DNA of 64,000 nt, taken from positions 7,936,001 to 8,000,000 of the forward strand of contig OU612073.1 of the NCBI GenBank assembly GCA_914767715.1. The letters run 5' to 3'. Origin of the DNA: Membranipora membranacea (Eukaryota > Bryozoa > Gymnolaemata > Cheilostomatida > Membraniporidae). Under the pieces are notes generated by a model. It was not told the origin of the DNA. It did not search any database and saw only the letters and a program-made list of their open reading frames with translations. Both the position numbers and the translations under genes were made by a program. Below, piece by piece: positions 48,276 through 60,512 of this stretch. How positions within the stretch are numbered: position 1 is the stretch's first letter; every line of letters begins with the position of its first letter.

Positions 48276-49025
48276 CCAAAGCAACCTCAAATTGAGCACT
48301 CAAACTAGTGTGTACTGTATCCTGACTACCTTTTGTCACCATCATATGAACTGCTACAGCCGGCCCCTTGTAGACATTTGTCGAGTCACTTGCCTGAGTT
48401 TTTAAAGCTCGTTACTGGGACGTCAGCCAATGCAAGCGATAAAGCTGCCAGAATTTTGGCTAGATCCAATTACTGAAACAAAGTTATATACTGATGATAT
48501 TTCTCCACAAATAGCCATACTGTGTATTTTACAACCAATCCATAAATTCATATCAATGACAGTTGACATTTAATACTTGTTAAAATGTTGGTTGAAATCA
48601 CAAGGTTATGCCTCAGTCTGAAGACTGAGAAATTAAGGACTCATAAGTGAGTGGCCGTTATATTCAGCGCCATCTTTCTCTCAGTTTGCAGGCAGTCTAG
48701 AGCACACCTGAGCTTCAGAGCCCAATAGTCAGTCGACTGCAGAAGGATTTGGACTTAGCACATGTAACACTCATATGTCACTGGTCATGCGCTTAAGCCA
48801 ACTGACCAACTGAAAAATTCAACCTGTCATTGCCATATTTGAGAGGATGAGATTTGATGATAATGACTGTTCCAGCTTTAACTTGTCAACATTTCCCCAT
48901 CTGTGGCAGACTTGGAGGTTGACACAGCTAATGAATCTGATGGTATATTTTATATGGTGATTGAGTTTTAGTCTGATCGTCTCTTTAATATAAATAATTG
49001 ACTGACTGTATTTTTATAATTTTAG

Positions 49026-49178
49026 TACGACTTGTGTTCACCCGATAACAAGCTATGCATGATGAGGGCATGCTTTCATCCTCCAACATCCTTAGTAGAG
49101 CAAGCTAGGATGCGTCAGCTGAAAAGAGTGGTTAGCTTTATACAACAACAGCATCAGCAACAACTACAACAACTGTGA
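49026..49178 (+). pseudogene. Orphan exon 3 of the ankyrin-like family, copy A
   Basis: A preserved acceptor (ATTTTAG/TACGAC) starts a 50-residue frame. YDLCSPDNKLCMMRACFHPP matches YEMCSPENELCAMLECLHPS of the gene at 31515. It ends in a glutamine run and a stop, and lacks the C-terminal third. No exon 1 or 2 lies upstream. Confidence 0.7.
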
Positions 49179-50087
49179 CATCAACAGCAGTTAAAACCAC
49201 AGCAGTCACAGCAACAACAGTTACAGCAACAGCAGCAAATCGTCCATCCAATCAGATGGGCATGAAAATACGATGTTCAGGACACAGGGTTGAATGCAGA
49301 GTATGGTGGTAGGGCTTTTGTCTCTCGTCCTACTTATATTATAATACACTACACATATTATACTTATGTGATTGTAATAGTTTATTCATACCTAGATATG
49401 ACACTTGCTGTAGACGTTGCTATATTAACCAGATCACTTCCCTCTCACTCTAGTGCAGGGACAGTAACTTCTCTGATTTCAATATTCTTAAATATGGCTC
49501 CTTTATGACAGGGGAACAAAACTTATGATAAATTGGAAAAAAAATTGAAAACAATAATGAATGAGTTGCCCACTCTTTCAACAGGTAGACATTACTCCCT
49601 AAAACCCTTAACAAGCTTCTGATGCAGCTAATCTCGTCTTCTCGGAAAAGATCACAGATGATCTTAAATTGTTACCTGTTTTTTTTATTGATGCACGCAT
49701 TCCAATACTTATCTTTCTAACTGTGCAGTTTTTTAATACTCATAATATTGTTTTCGAAATTAAATATTAGTCTATTCTTGCAACATAACAGAAAAGTTTA
49801 TAGTGGCTTCTTGAATAGACCGTCTGAAGAGCTTTGCTTTTCGAGTGGATGATTCCTGACCATAACCAAACGAATCAACTAGTCAAGACAGGCCAGCGTT
49901 AGTTATGGATGGTCCATTCCTTTGATAAAAATTGTATGGTTTTATAGCGCATGTCTCTGGATCACCACATAGACTTAATAATACAACTATAATAAATAAT
50001 TATAATAAATTATTCAGTATACTGATCACCATCATTATTATGACATATGAATGTAGGAATCCTACAGTGCCACAGGTGCTCACTTCT

Positions 50088-51958
50088 TTATTGGTCTTGG
50101 TTGCCTTGAGGTTTATTCCTCTTCCAGCCATACAGGGTACCCTTCCTGTTCTTAGTGTCAAACACCTCACTGGCCGTTACTCTCTTCTCAGTAACCTTCA
50201 AGTGTTTGCGCATAGCCTCAAATCTCTTCATCCCCTCCAGAAACTTTGCTTCTTCTTCCTGATTCTGAGGCTATAAAAGATATCAAATAAATTTGAAATT
50301 GAACCCACAATGCTTGGAATTCAAGTCATCAGCAAACATGCATATACTGATATTCATGATGCATTTAAAAATTGCAACACCAGTGTTAATATTAAGGTGA
50401 GTACAAAGAACTATACTGGGCGTGATTCACATCCATGGGAAAAGCAGAGTTATGAACTCAAGCACAAGGAATGGTAAAATTGAAGGCTTGTTATTCTTGA
50501 CCATCAAATATTTTGGTTTAAAAAAAGCTCCAAAAGGAAACGTGGAAGGGGATGACAGTGTCTCTGGTCTTAGTGTGAAGAGTATCAAGTTTGTTAGTTG
50601 CATTGTGGTCCTTCTATCTAAGAAAGCCCTCTGGGATCGTCTCACCTTTATTTGTGCTACAGGAACGATCCTATGCTCGTTGTTGAGCGACAGGAAGCAG
50701 AAGTAACCCGCAGCCACTCGTTTAGTCTCCAGCTGTTGATCTAGTAACAGTTCGATGTCAGCTAATACTTCGACCTCTGCAACACGCTTAGACGTGAACG
50801 AGAGACACGCATAGAATATCATCAGAGAACCTGGGAAGTAATAATCACATTCTAAACGCTGAAGACAGACATAACAAAATGATAATTTTTTTCTTAGTAG
50901 TATGGGGAGTATCGGTTACATAGAGATGTAAAATGTAAGAATAGATCATAACATACTCAACTGACAGTGCGAATGTCCCTCTCGATTATTGCCTAATGAA
51001 ACCACTCAGCGTCAAGAGAATCTGTGTTCAAAAATTTTAATTTTTGATTTTGAACACGCGATTGTTTGATGGGGATAATAACTAGATCAAGTTTGGTCCA
51101 TTTGCCTGTATTTAGAGTTGCTTCCCCTCCACTGGTGATGCCGCTGGCCCTTTTGCCTGCGACGTGACCAGTGGCAGGGGAGCAACTGGAATGCAGGAAG
51201 ACCGGATAAAACTTGATATGAATATAAACTGCCATTGTGTATTGTCGGGATCTCAATTAATCCCAAAATAACCTACTAATCCATTGGATTAATTTCACTA
51301 ATGACAAAATGATATTGTCTGCACATTTTGCCTTATCATGGCCGATGAGGTCATGCAGTGAGATAAAAACAAATTCCAGCTATTGGTGTAGTATAGCCTG
51401 AAAGAGTCCATCATTCTTAGAAAATACCAGATGTCACAATGATGAGTTCTAAGGACCCGTCCATCAGATAGGTCGAACTTATAGGAAATCCGAGGATTGA
51501 GATAGATGACAGTTCAATGAAGATCAAGTCAAAACAGTGGAAAAGGCCTAGGTCTTCTTTGACGGCCATAAATTAACAAGGTGATGGGTTAGAAATTGCC
51601 ACATATCAATGCAGTTTAAGCGCTCTAGCTTGGCTATGCATTGCTACTTCCAGCTATCCCGGCACAGTTTGAGTTCTTAAACTAATATCAATGCAACCTA
51701 TAGGCTAGATTAAAGGGAAAGGAAGCAAAGTTTCACCTCTAGGAACGAGCTCAAGAAAGTTGAAATGATATCCGGAAGATGTCTGTACTTCGTTTCCTCT
51801 TGAGTGTTTGGATGCTACTAGATTAGCGCATTCCTCCATCATGCTGATAACAGCTCCGCAGTGCATGTATGTGTGAGTGCCACAATCGTGTATGTCTGCT
51901 ATATGGGTGAGCACACTCTCAGAGAAACGCCTGCTCGACTGTAAAATCTTACTACCAC
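50088..51958 (-). CDS. Acyl-CoA thioesterase (hotdog fold), last three exons, copy A
   Basis: Exons 51737-51958, 50646-50830 and 50088-50270 join in phase (1/1/0) and read through to TAA. The protein has the ACOT7/ACOT11/12-type hotdog layout: THTYMHCGAVISMMEECANL (the long helix), then a basic-residue SKHSRG, LELVPRGSLMIFYACLSFTS, KRVAEVEVLADI, and a GYFCFLSL strand. A charged tail with PQNQEEEAKFLEG follows, as at the end of ACOT hotdog domains. Such enzymes hydrolyse acyl-CoA to free acid and CoA. The 5' exons are not adjacent; they may lie beyond 61 kb or be missing. The stop codon overlaps an AATAAA. A frame preserved through three exons argues this copy is used. Confidence 0.8.
51083..51217. 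mobile_element. MITE family A copy in the thioesterase intron, copy A
   Basis: TAGATCAAGTTTGGTCCA at the left and CCGGATAAAACTTGAT at the right, with a CCCCTCCACTGG / CCAGTGGCAGGGG core palindrome. The same insertion is present at 57303-57438, so it predates the duplication. Confidence 0.75.
51612..51684. mobile_element. MITE family B copy, copy A (also at 57832 and 60813)
   Basis: AGTTTAAGCGCTCTAGCTT and CAGTTTGAGTTCTTAAACT are the inverted ends. The copies at about 57832-57902 and 60813-60883 came with the segmental duplication, not by independent insertion. Confidence 0.65.
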
Positions 51959-52736
51959 CTGCAGAGAAGACAGGGTGTGTTTAAATCTGCACATCTTGAT
52001 TTCAAAAGAATTTAGAGATAGTCGTGTCTAAACGGCTGGACAAGTTTTGTTTCATATAATATTACCCTAAATAAATAAATATTAGCTAGTGATAAGTAAG
52101 TAGAGCAGCTAAGTAATTTATATATATATATATATATATTATATATACATAATATATTATATAATTGGTTAGTTTGAGGGCGAAGAAAACAAATCTGGAA
52201 TTTGTAGTGTCAGAGACACATAGTCTCTTTTTCCATGTCTGGCATGATTAAAACAATTAGCTTTGCATCTGCCTCTGTCATAGACAATGGTAACCATAGA
52301 CATGTAATTTATATGTTTATGACTATAACAATCATCAAGGCACGGCTTGTTGTGTCAATCGCAGTATTTTCATGACAGCGATAGAAATTGGGAAATACAG
52401 CAAGTTTTTATCAGCGAAAAATGTCGCATCACTGCGCTCCTAAGTCATTTGACCTTGACACGGAAGATATTCAAAAGGCAAAGAATAATTAGCTTAGAAG
52501 CAAAAAATTGTATTCCCGACATGAGCCATAAAAAAACTCATTATTATTATTCTACACTTTTATATCATCCTGGCTTTACACACAAATAATCTTTTTTTTT
52601 GCTTTTTGTTTCGCTGAATCACGGTAGAGCAAGAACAGAAGAAACGCCCATTTTAGTGTCTGTCCAGCCTTCAACCTGTCAGCGACACAATAAATAATCG
52701 ATCAATTTAACATTCCAGTTTAGTAAGAGCAGAGAA

Positions 52737-52859
52737 ATGGATGATAGTGTATTCTTCTCCCTGGAAAGCTCAATAACTTGGAAAAATATCTGCTACGTTC
52801 CTCTCAAGGATCCATTTGAAGAGGAGTTTCATCAAGCTTGTGTGGAAGACATAAAGTAG
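52737..52859 (+). pseudogene. Exon-1 relic of the ankyrin-like family
   Basis: A 40-residue frame ending DPFEEEFHQACV matches REAFEHEFQQACV of the gene at 29651. At the equivalent of that gene's donor (GTGAGT) this copy reads GTGGAA, so the splice site is lost and the frame runs to a nearby stop. Confidence 0.6.
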
Positions 52860-52906
52860 CACAGATCTCTGTTAGTGTATATAATATCACAGACTGAGGC
52901 TTCCCT

Positions 52907-53003
52907 AGTCTAGGTGCTCAGACAGCTCCAATGCGAGTTAGTGGCAGTACATTTGATAATGTAATACCACTAACTCGCATTGGAGCCATCTTAGCACTAA
53001 GAC
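52907..53003. mobile_element. MITE hairpin, family B-like
   Basis: GGTGCTCAGACAGCTCCAAT pairs with the reverse complement ending AGCAC, and GCGAGTTAGTGG pairs with CCACTAACTCGC. Almost fully self-complementary over about 95 bp. Confidence 0.7.
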
Positions 53004-53070
53004 CAAGGATTTCCTTACTTTTGTGATGTTATGTTGTAATTTGGTGAGCCTTGTTTATGACAAAACAGAG

Positions 53071-53172
53071 GGTGGGCTGCCCCTAAAGAGGGACGCAAGT
53101 TGCCCGAAATCCTCGTGCTAAGAGTGTGATACATCCTAGAAAACTAGAATGCATCCTAGGCCATCGAGGACC
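53071..53172. repeat. Dispersed inverted repeat, arm 1
   Basis: GGGCTGCCCCTAAAGAGGGA through GCATCCTAGGCC is found in reverse complement at about 63365-63470, 10 kb away. Probably two copies of one element in opposite orientation. Confidence 0.75.
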
Positions 53173-53985
53173 TCTGAATCTTAAGAAAATGAAACAGGCA
53201 CTAATCGCCCATTGGCAGTGACACTTTGATCTTAGCCAATAGTCCGAGAAGTGTTTTGGTGAGCATTTGAGTTATGTCATGTGCTCAGTCACATCAATAA
53301 ATCTATCTGCTTGATATGAGGAAAAGTTTCCCATTTTGTACATGCTGCTAAATGACAAGTGCAGGGCCACCATATATCATTCAAAAACGCTCAAAAAGGT
53401 ACACAACCTCATAGGTTCCTCAAGATGCTGACAAATTCTCTGTAATTTTAGGAATTTTTAAAAAAAAATTGATTTTTTTATTTTGAAGCTGCCGCTCAAC
53501 CATAGGCTCCAAGTATGCAGGGACGGCAGTAAGCTTAGAAATCATATCCAATAGCAGGTGATCTAGTATTATATGGCATTTTTGAATGATAGCTCTCTTT
53601 ATTTGTTGCGCATGCCTCATAACCATATCTCCTCTGCTTCCGCTTACTACAGGGGAGAAAAACACCTTGGTCATCCCACAAACTCTAGAATTTATGTAAC
53701 TCTTTAGTTTATGGCAGGTTTGGTTCACACAACGTCCCTAGTCTGATAGAGCTATACAATGGTGTAAGAAAATGTATAGGTGTCATATATCCTTTATGAC
53801 GAGCTAACATTAACTCACCCTGTTCAGTTTATATAGACTCCCGCCTCAGCTAGCCAAAATGTAGGACTAGCTAAAATTAGGTCACTCCCAAACTGGATAA
53901 AATAAACTGTAGCTAGCGTTTACTCCTGTCACAGTGAATTTCTCATTTTTGCCAACTTTCCAAAATGATTATAAGATAAAGATAC

Positions 53986-54377
53986 AACATGCAGTGGTGC
54001 GCGTACCACTGCACAAAACACAGGTCTTCAGCTAGAAACCATGAGTCAAGCGCTGTTTTGAGGCCTTCTCTAGTACAACCTCCTCATGGCCGGCCCCAGC
54101 AGCATGAAGCCACCCCTGTGTGTTGATGAGCATCTCAATCAATCTCATCGATCCCTCAGTGCATTTTGTCAGTTTCGGTGGTTTGACATAATTGGTGTGT
54201 TTACGCTGTTGCGCAACCAGGGAGGCTGCCAACTCGTCATTGTTTCAGTGTAACAATGTTCGCCCCATCACTCTCATGCTTAAACTCTAAGCCAAACCAG
54301 TGCAGGGAGGTTTGCTTTCCTCCAACTCATCGGCGCAACATTGCTAATCGTCAAGGCAACCGCCCCTCGTGCCATAG
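53986..54377. repeat. Dispersed repeat, copy 2 of 2
   Basis: Direct copy of 20870-21240, with point differences and a small insertion near AACTCATCGGCGCAACATT. Confidence 0.85.
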
Positions 54378-55341
54378 TTCATGATTTATCCATGATTAAT
54401 AATACTATCTTTGTCCTTGAAGTCTTTGGTGTTAATTATATTTCGATCAATCTCATCAATTCCATGAATCCTTCCTGTTATGAAGCTTTCTCTGTCTCTC
54501 CCCTATGTTGTAGTGTAAGGATGACATCAGATGTGACTAGACAAATTCATATCATCATCATTAATATGTCAACATGTTTAAGAATGTGCCAAGATTCATG
54601 ACTGATTGTACTGTCATCGAAATTAATTGATTGAATATTCATTTGATCGCTGTATCCTGACTATCTTTTGTTACCATCATATGAACTGCTACAGCCGGCC
54701 CCTTGTAGATATTTGTCGAGTCACTTGCCTGAGTTTTTAAAGCTTGTTACTGGGACGTCAGCCAATGCGAACGATAAAGCTGCCAGAATTTTGGCTAGAT
54801 CCAATTACTGAAACAAAGTTATATACTGATGTTATTTCTCCACAAATAGCCAAACTGTGTATTTTACCACCAATCCATAAATTCATATCAATGACAGTTG
54901 ACATTTAATACTGGTTAAAATGTTGGTTGAAATCACAAGGTTATGTCTCAGTCTGAAGACTGAGAAATTAAGGTCTCATAAGTGAGTGGCCGTTATATCC
55001 CGCGCCATGTTTCTCTCAGTTTGCAGGCTGTCAGTAGACTGCAGAAGGATTTGGACTTAGCACATGTAACTCTCATATGTCACTGGTGATGTGCTTAAGC
55101 CAACTGACCAACTGAAAAATTCAACCTGTCATTGCCATATTTGAGAGGATGAGATTTGATGATAAACACTGTTCCAGCTTTAAGTTGTCCACATTTCCCC
55201 ATCTGTTGTTGGGTGTGTGTGTCAGACTTGGAGGTTGACACAGCTAATGAATCTGATGGTATATTTTATATGGTGATTGTCTTTTAGTCTGATCGTCTCT
55301 TAAATATAAATAATTGACTGACTGTATTTTTATAATTTTAG

Positions 55342-55494
55342 TACGACTTGTGTTCACCCGATAACAAGCTATGCATGAGGAGGGCATGCTTTCATCCTCC
55401 AACATCCTTAGTAGAGCGAGCTAGGATGCGTCAGCTGAAAAGAGTGGTCAGCTTTATACAACAACAGCATCAGCAACAACTACAACAACTGTGA
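55342..55494 (+). pseudogene. Orphan exon 3 of the ankyrin-like family, copy B
   Basis: Same frame and stop as the copy at 49026, with two residue differences (MRRACFHPP and VERARMRQ). Its acceptor (TTTTAG/TACGAC) is intact. No matching exon 2 was found between this and the relic at 52737. Confidence 0.7.
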
Positions 55495-56335
55495 CATCAA
55501 CAGCAGTTAAAACAACAGCAGTTACAGCAACAGCAGCTAATCGTCCATCCAATCAGAAGGGCATGAAAATACGATGTTCAGGACACAGGGTTGAATGCAG
55601 AGTATGGTGATAGGGCTGTTGGCTCTCATCCTACTTATATTATCATACACTAATGACACTTGCTGTAGACGTTGCTATGTTAACCAGATCACTTCCCTCT
55701 CACTCTAGTGCAGGGACAGTAACTTCTCTGATTTCAATATTCTTAACTAATGGCTCCTTTATGACAGGGGAACAAAACATATGATAAATGGGAAAAAAAT
55801 TGAAAACAATAATGAATGAGTTGCCCACTCTTTCAACAGGTAGACATTACTCCCTAAAACAAGCTTCTGATGCAGCTAATCTCGTCTTCTCGGAAAAGAT
55901 CACAGATGATTTTAAATTGTTACCTGTTTTTTTTATTGATGCACGCATTCCAATACTTATCTTTCTAACTGTGCAGTTTTTTAATACTCATAATTTTGTT
56001 TTCGAAATTAAATATTAGTTTATTCTTGCAACATAACAGAAAAGTTTATAGTGGTTTCTTGAATAGACCGTCTGAAGAGCTTTGCTTTTCGAGTGGATGA
56101 TTCCCGACCATAACCAAACGAATCAACTAGTCAAGACAGGCCAGCGTTAGTTATGGATGGTCCATTCCTTTGATGAAAATTGTATGGTTTTATAGCGCAT
56201 GTCTCTGGATCACCACATAGACTTAATAATACAACTATAATAAATAAATATTATAAATCATTCAGTATACTGATCACCATCATTATTATGACTTATGAAT
56301 GTAGGAATCCTCCAGTGCCACAGGTGCTCACTTCT

Positions 56336-58176
56336 TTATTGGTCTTGGTTGCCTTGAGGTTTATTCCTCTTCCAGCCATACAGGGTACCCTTCCTGTTCT
56401 TAGTGTCAAACACCTCACTGGCCGTTACTCTCTTCTCAGTAACCTTCAAGTGTTTGCGCATAGACTCAAATCTCTTCATCCCCTCCAGAAACTTTGCTTC
56501 TTCTTCCTGATTCTGAGGCTATAAAAGATATCAAATAAATTTGAAATTGAACCCACAATGCTTGGAATTCAAGTCATCAGCAAACATGCATATACTGATA
56601 TTCATGATGCATTTAAAAATTGCAACACCAGTGTTAATATTAAGGTGAGTACAAAGAACTAAACTGGGCGTGATTCACATCCATGGGAAAAGCAGAGTTA
56701 TGAACTCAAGCACAAGGAATGGTAAAATTGAAGGCTTGTTATTCTTGACCATCAAAAGGAAACGTGGAAGGGGATGACAGTGTCTCTGGTCTTAGTGTGA
56801 AGAGTATCAAGTTTGTTAGTTGCATTGTGGTCCTTCTATCTAAGAAAGCACTCTGGGATCGTCTCACCTTTATTTGTGCTACAGGAACGATCCTATGCTC
56901 GTTGTTGAGCGAAGGAAGCAGAAGTAACCCGCAGCCACTCGTTTAGTCTCCAGCTGTTGATCTAGTAACAGTTCGATGTCAGCTAATACTTCGACCTCCA
57001 CATCACGCTTAGACGTGAACGAGAGACACGCATAGAATATCATCAGAGAACCTGGGAAGTAATAATCACATTCTAAACGCTGAAGACAGACATAACAAAA
57101 TGATAACTTTTTTCTTAGTAGTATGGGGAGTATCGGTTACATAGAGATGTAAAATGTAAGAATAGATCATAACATACTCAACTGACAGTGCGAATGTCCC
57201 TCTCGATTATTGCCTAATGAAACCACTCAGCGTCAAGAGAATCTGTGTTCAAAAATTTTATTTTTGATTTTGAACACGCGATTGTTTGATGGGGATAATA
57301 ACTAGATCAAGTTTGGTCCATTTGCCTGTATTTAGAGTTGCTTCCCCTCCACTGGTCATGCCGCTGGCCCTTTTGCCTGCAACGTGACCAGTGGCAGGGG
57401 AGCAACTGGAATGCAGGAAGACCCGGATAAAACTTGATATGAATATAAACTGCCATTGTGTATTGTAGGGATGTCAATTAATCACAAAATAACCTACTAA
57501 TCCATTGGATTAATTTCATTAATGACAAGATGATATTGTCTGCACATTTTGCCTTATCATGGTCGATGAGGTCATGCAGTGAGATAAAAACAAATTCCAG
57601 CTATTGGTGTAGTATAGCTTGAAAGAGTCCATCATTCTTAGAAAACACCAGATGTCACAATGATGAGTTCTAAGGACCCGTCCATCAGATAGGTCAAACT
57701 TATAGGAAATCCGAGGATTGAGATAGATGACAGTTCAATGAAGATCAAGTCAAAACAGTGGAAAAGACCTAGGTCTTCTTTGACGGCCATAAATTAACAA
57801 GGGGATGGGTTAGAAATTGTCACATATCAATGCAGTTTAAGCTCTAGCTTGGCTATGCATTGCTACTTCCAGCTATCCCGGCACAGTTTGAGTTCTTAAA
57901 CTAATATCAATGCAACCTATAGGCTAGATTAAAGGGAAAGGAAGCAAAGTTTCACCTCTAGGAACGAGCTCAAGAAAGTTGAAATGATATCCGGAAGATG
58001 TCTGTACTTCGTTTCCTCTTGAGTGTTTGGATGCTACTAGATTAGCGCATTCCTCCATCATGCTGATAACAGCTCCGCAGTGCATGTATGTGTGAGTGCC
58101 ACAATCGTGTATGTCTGCTATATGGGTGAGCACACTCTCAGAGAAACGCCTGCTCGACTGTAAAATCTTACTACCA
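56336..58176 (-). pseudogene. Acyl-CoA thioesterase last three exons, copy B, frameshifted
   Basis: Exon counterparts are 57956-58176, 56868-57051 and 56336-56518. The first is one base short at its acceptor because the duplication breakpoint falls there. The second has lost one base after GYFCF (GAGCGAAGG against GAGCGACAGG of copy A on the plus strand). Each change shifts the frame, so a normal hotdog domain cannot be made from this set. The last exon is intact. Confidence 0.75.
57303..57438. mobile_element. MITE family A copy in the thioesterase intron, copy B
   Basis: Duplicate of the insertion at 51083-51217, differing at only a few positions. Confidence 0.75.
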
Positions 58177-58254
58177 CTGCCATTGTGTATTGTAGGGATG
58201 TCAATTAATCCCAAAATAACCTACTAATCCATTGGATTAATTTCACTAATGACA

Positions 58255-60512
58255 TCCAGATTCCTGCATCATCGTGATGGATGATTTCAATCAGCTACCC
58301 TTCAAGCTTGCTGGATATTACCAATCAGTGAAAACACCCACACGTAAAAACAGAATTCTAGATAAATGCTACATTAGGATTAAAGATGCGTTCAAACAAT
58401 GTTGTCAACTAGCTAAGCTTGGTGAATCTGACCATTATATAACACATCTCATTCCTACCTACACTCCGTCATCCAAATGCAAACCCACTAGAATAACTCG
58501 TCGTACCTATTCTGAAGAAAACTGTGAAAATCTGCAAGCTGCTCTTGACATCACTATTTGGGACAATTTAATTTCTGACAATGATGACCTTGATGAACAA
58601 ACGGATATTATCACTGACTATATTAACTTTTGTACCGATCTGTGTATACCAGAGAAGAGCGTCAGAGTTTGCACAAATCAAAAACCATGGATCAATAAAC
58701 AAATATCGGAGATGATCGATGAGAAACAACAAGCCCACAAAACTGGTAACCGTAAACTCTTCAACAAACTCAAACGCGACATCACTAAATCTATTAAACA
58801 AGCCAAACAAGAATACTCTCGGAAAATACAGCATAACCTAGCGAAAGAACCTGCTAAAGCCTGGGCTGACATTAAAAAGATTAGCGGATTACCTACTAAT
58901 AGCCCAAAACCAACTCAACAAAATCCATTCAACTCAGATGACCTCAACACCTTCTTCACAAGATTTGAGAAGCCTCTCGCTGACCGTCCTGACATCAATA
59001 ACAACGCCACCATAACACCACCTTTAGAAATAGAAGAGGCTACTGTCTTAAAGCAGTTGAAATCGTTGAACTCGAGGAAAGATGCCCTGATGGCCTCATC
59101 CCCAAAGTACTTAAGCTATGTGCCAATCAACTGGCGCCTGTCATAACGAAACTGTTCAATTTATCTATCACGCCTAAGTCAACCCCTACTTCCTGGAAAT
59201 CGGCCATTATCAAACCCCTACCCAAAGTTAAGAATCCCAATCAACTTAAACAATACAGACCAATAGCGCTCACCAGTTGCCTGTGCAAAGTGATGGAGAG
59301 ACTTGTTAAACATTACATTATTACTCATACAGCTATGGACCACCTTCAGTTTGCTTATCGTGCAAACCACTCAACTCAAGATGCTCTTTTATGCCTCACT
59401 ACTACCATCACAGATTTCATTGACAAGAAAGCTTCAAATTATGCCAGGTGTCTGTTCCTTGACTTTTCTTCTGCATTCAACACAATACATTTTCCAGACT
59501 TAATCTCGCAACTATCACATCTCGACTCCAAAGTCACTGAATGGATATACAGCTTCCTAACGAATCGCACCCAAAGAACAATAGTAGATGGCAATATCTC
59601 AAAACCCATCATAACCAACACTGGCACTCCCCAGGGTTGCTGTTTATCTCCACTTTTGTTTTCAATATGTACCAATAGGATTACCTCAGACTTGAGCAAT
59701 ATAACTGTGATTAAATACGCAGACGACACCTGTATAATTGGATGCATATCAAATCAATCAGATCTTAGTGCCTATCTTGATGAGATTAGTAGAATTTCAA
59801 AGCAATGCTGTGATTTAAACCTATTGTTAAACGCCTCCAAGACTCAAGAAATGATGTTTTCTACTCAGCTTGTTAGGCCCATTACCCCTAATCTTATCCT
59901 TAACGGCACGGAAGTTGATTTTTGTGACAAAGTAAAATACCTTGGTGTTACTGTTGACTATAAACTCCGCTATCATGATCATGTGCAATCCATAGTGACT
60001 ACTGCATCTCAACGCATGTATATTATGAAAAATTTGGTATACTATAGCTCAAAGCCCCTTTCTCATATGTTATTCAAGAGTTTTATTGTATCCCTCATCA
60101 CTTACTGTCTCCCCATACTTTTTACAAGCATCCATGCAATCGACAAGGAGTCCTTACGCAAAATATTTAAAGATGCCGCCAAGTTAGGGATTGAGCACCC
60201 CGGTATAGATGATCTGGTGACCAACCAGATCAAGACACTTGGACTACGGTACATACACGATGAAGAGCACTTTATCAATGACTTTCTAACTAAATGCCCC
60301 TCAGGTCGCTACCGCACCGTTAAATATCGGGGTACATGGGGTAGAGACAGCTTTTTAAGACATCTCATACATACACTTAATAATATACTATTCTAAAAAA
60401 CTTTTTATACAACAGAGATCTGTTTTTTCCATGTTTTTCTTTCTTGTCAGTATTAACAACGTATTTCGTGACAAATTTTTGTCTATGATAGTAATAAATC
60501 CATCCATCCAAA
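58255..60512 (+). mobile_element. 5'-truncated non-LTR retrotransposon splitting the duplication
   Basis: It begins inside the endonuclease domain (SDHYITHLIP around residue 52 of the first frame, 58274-59146) and continues into reverse transcriptase. One frame change near 59080 joins the second frame (59290-60396, 368 residues). That frame has LDFSSAF at 57-63, GTPQG at 112-116 and YADD at 143-146. The 3' tail ends in ATCC repeats, AATAAATCCATCCATCC, at about 60495-60511, as in several CR1/Jockey-like LINEs. A single frame lesion in about 2 kb suggests a fairly recent insertion. It sits between AATGACA (left) and AAATGACATTG (right) of the duplicated unit. Confidence 0.9.

Larger units (their letters stand above)
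45111..48313. other. Intergenic region with G-rich array and SINE
   Basis: The array at 47070-47470 and the SINE at 48048 are listed separately. Frames at 46398-46751 (117 codons) and 45132-45335 are unrecognised and probably random. A TACGCAT-rich stretch at about 45650-45780 looks like old transposon sequence. Confidence 0.45.
48314..52096. repeat. Segmental duplication, copy A
   Basis: About 3.8 kb that reappears, mostly at very high identity, at 54649-58176 and again in part at 58177-58254 plus 60513-61298. It contains the three 3' exons of the thioesterase (minus), a broken exon of the ankyrin-like family (plus), SINE-like sequence, and one copy each of MITE families A and B. Confidence 0.9.
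52097..54648. other. Spacer between duplication copies
   Basis: Contains a (TA)n run at 52119-52139, the exon-1 relic at 52737, a family B hairpin at 52907-53003, a dispersed inverted repeat at 53071-53172 and the second copy of the 0.37-kb dispersed repeat at 53986-54377. No intact gene is recognised. Confidence 0.55.
54649..58176. repeat. Segmental duplication, copy B
   Basis: Counterpart of 48314-51953. Compared with copy A it lacks part of an intron near 56757, has small indels and has single-base losses in two thioesterase exons. Confidence 0.9.

Noticed and set aside
55788-56018. 76-codon frame in copy B as a gene
   Set aside because: The equivalent in copy A is interrupted by a stop and a small insertion; no known domain.
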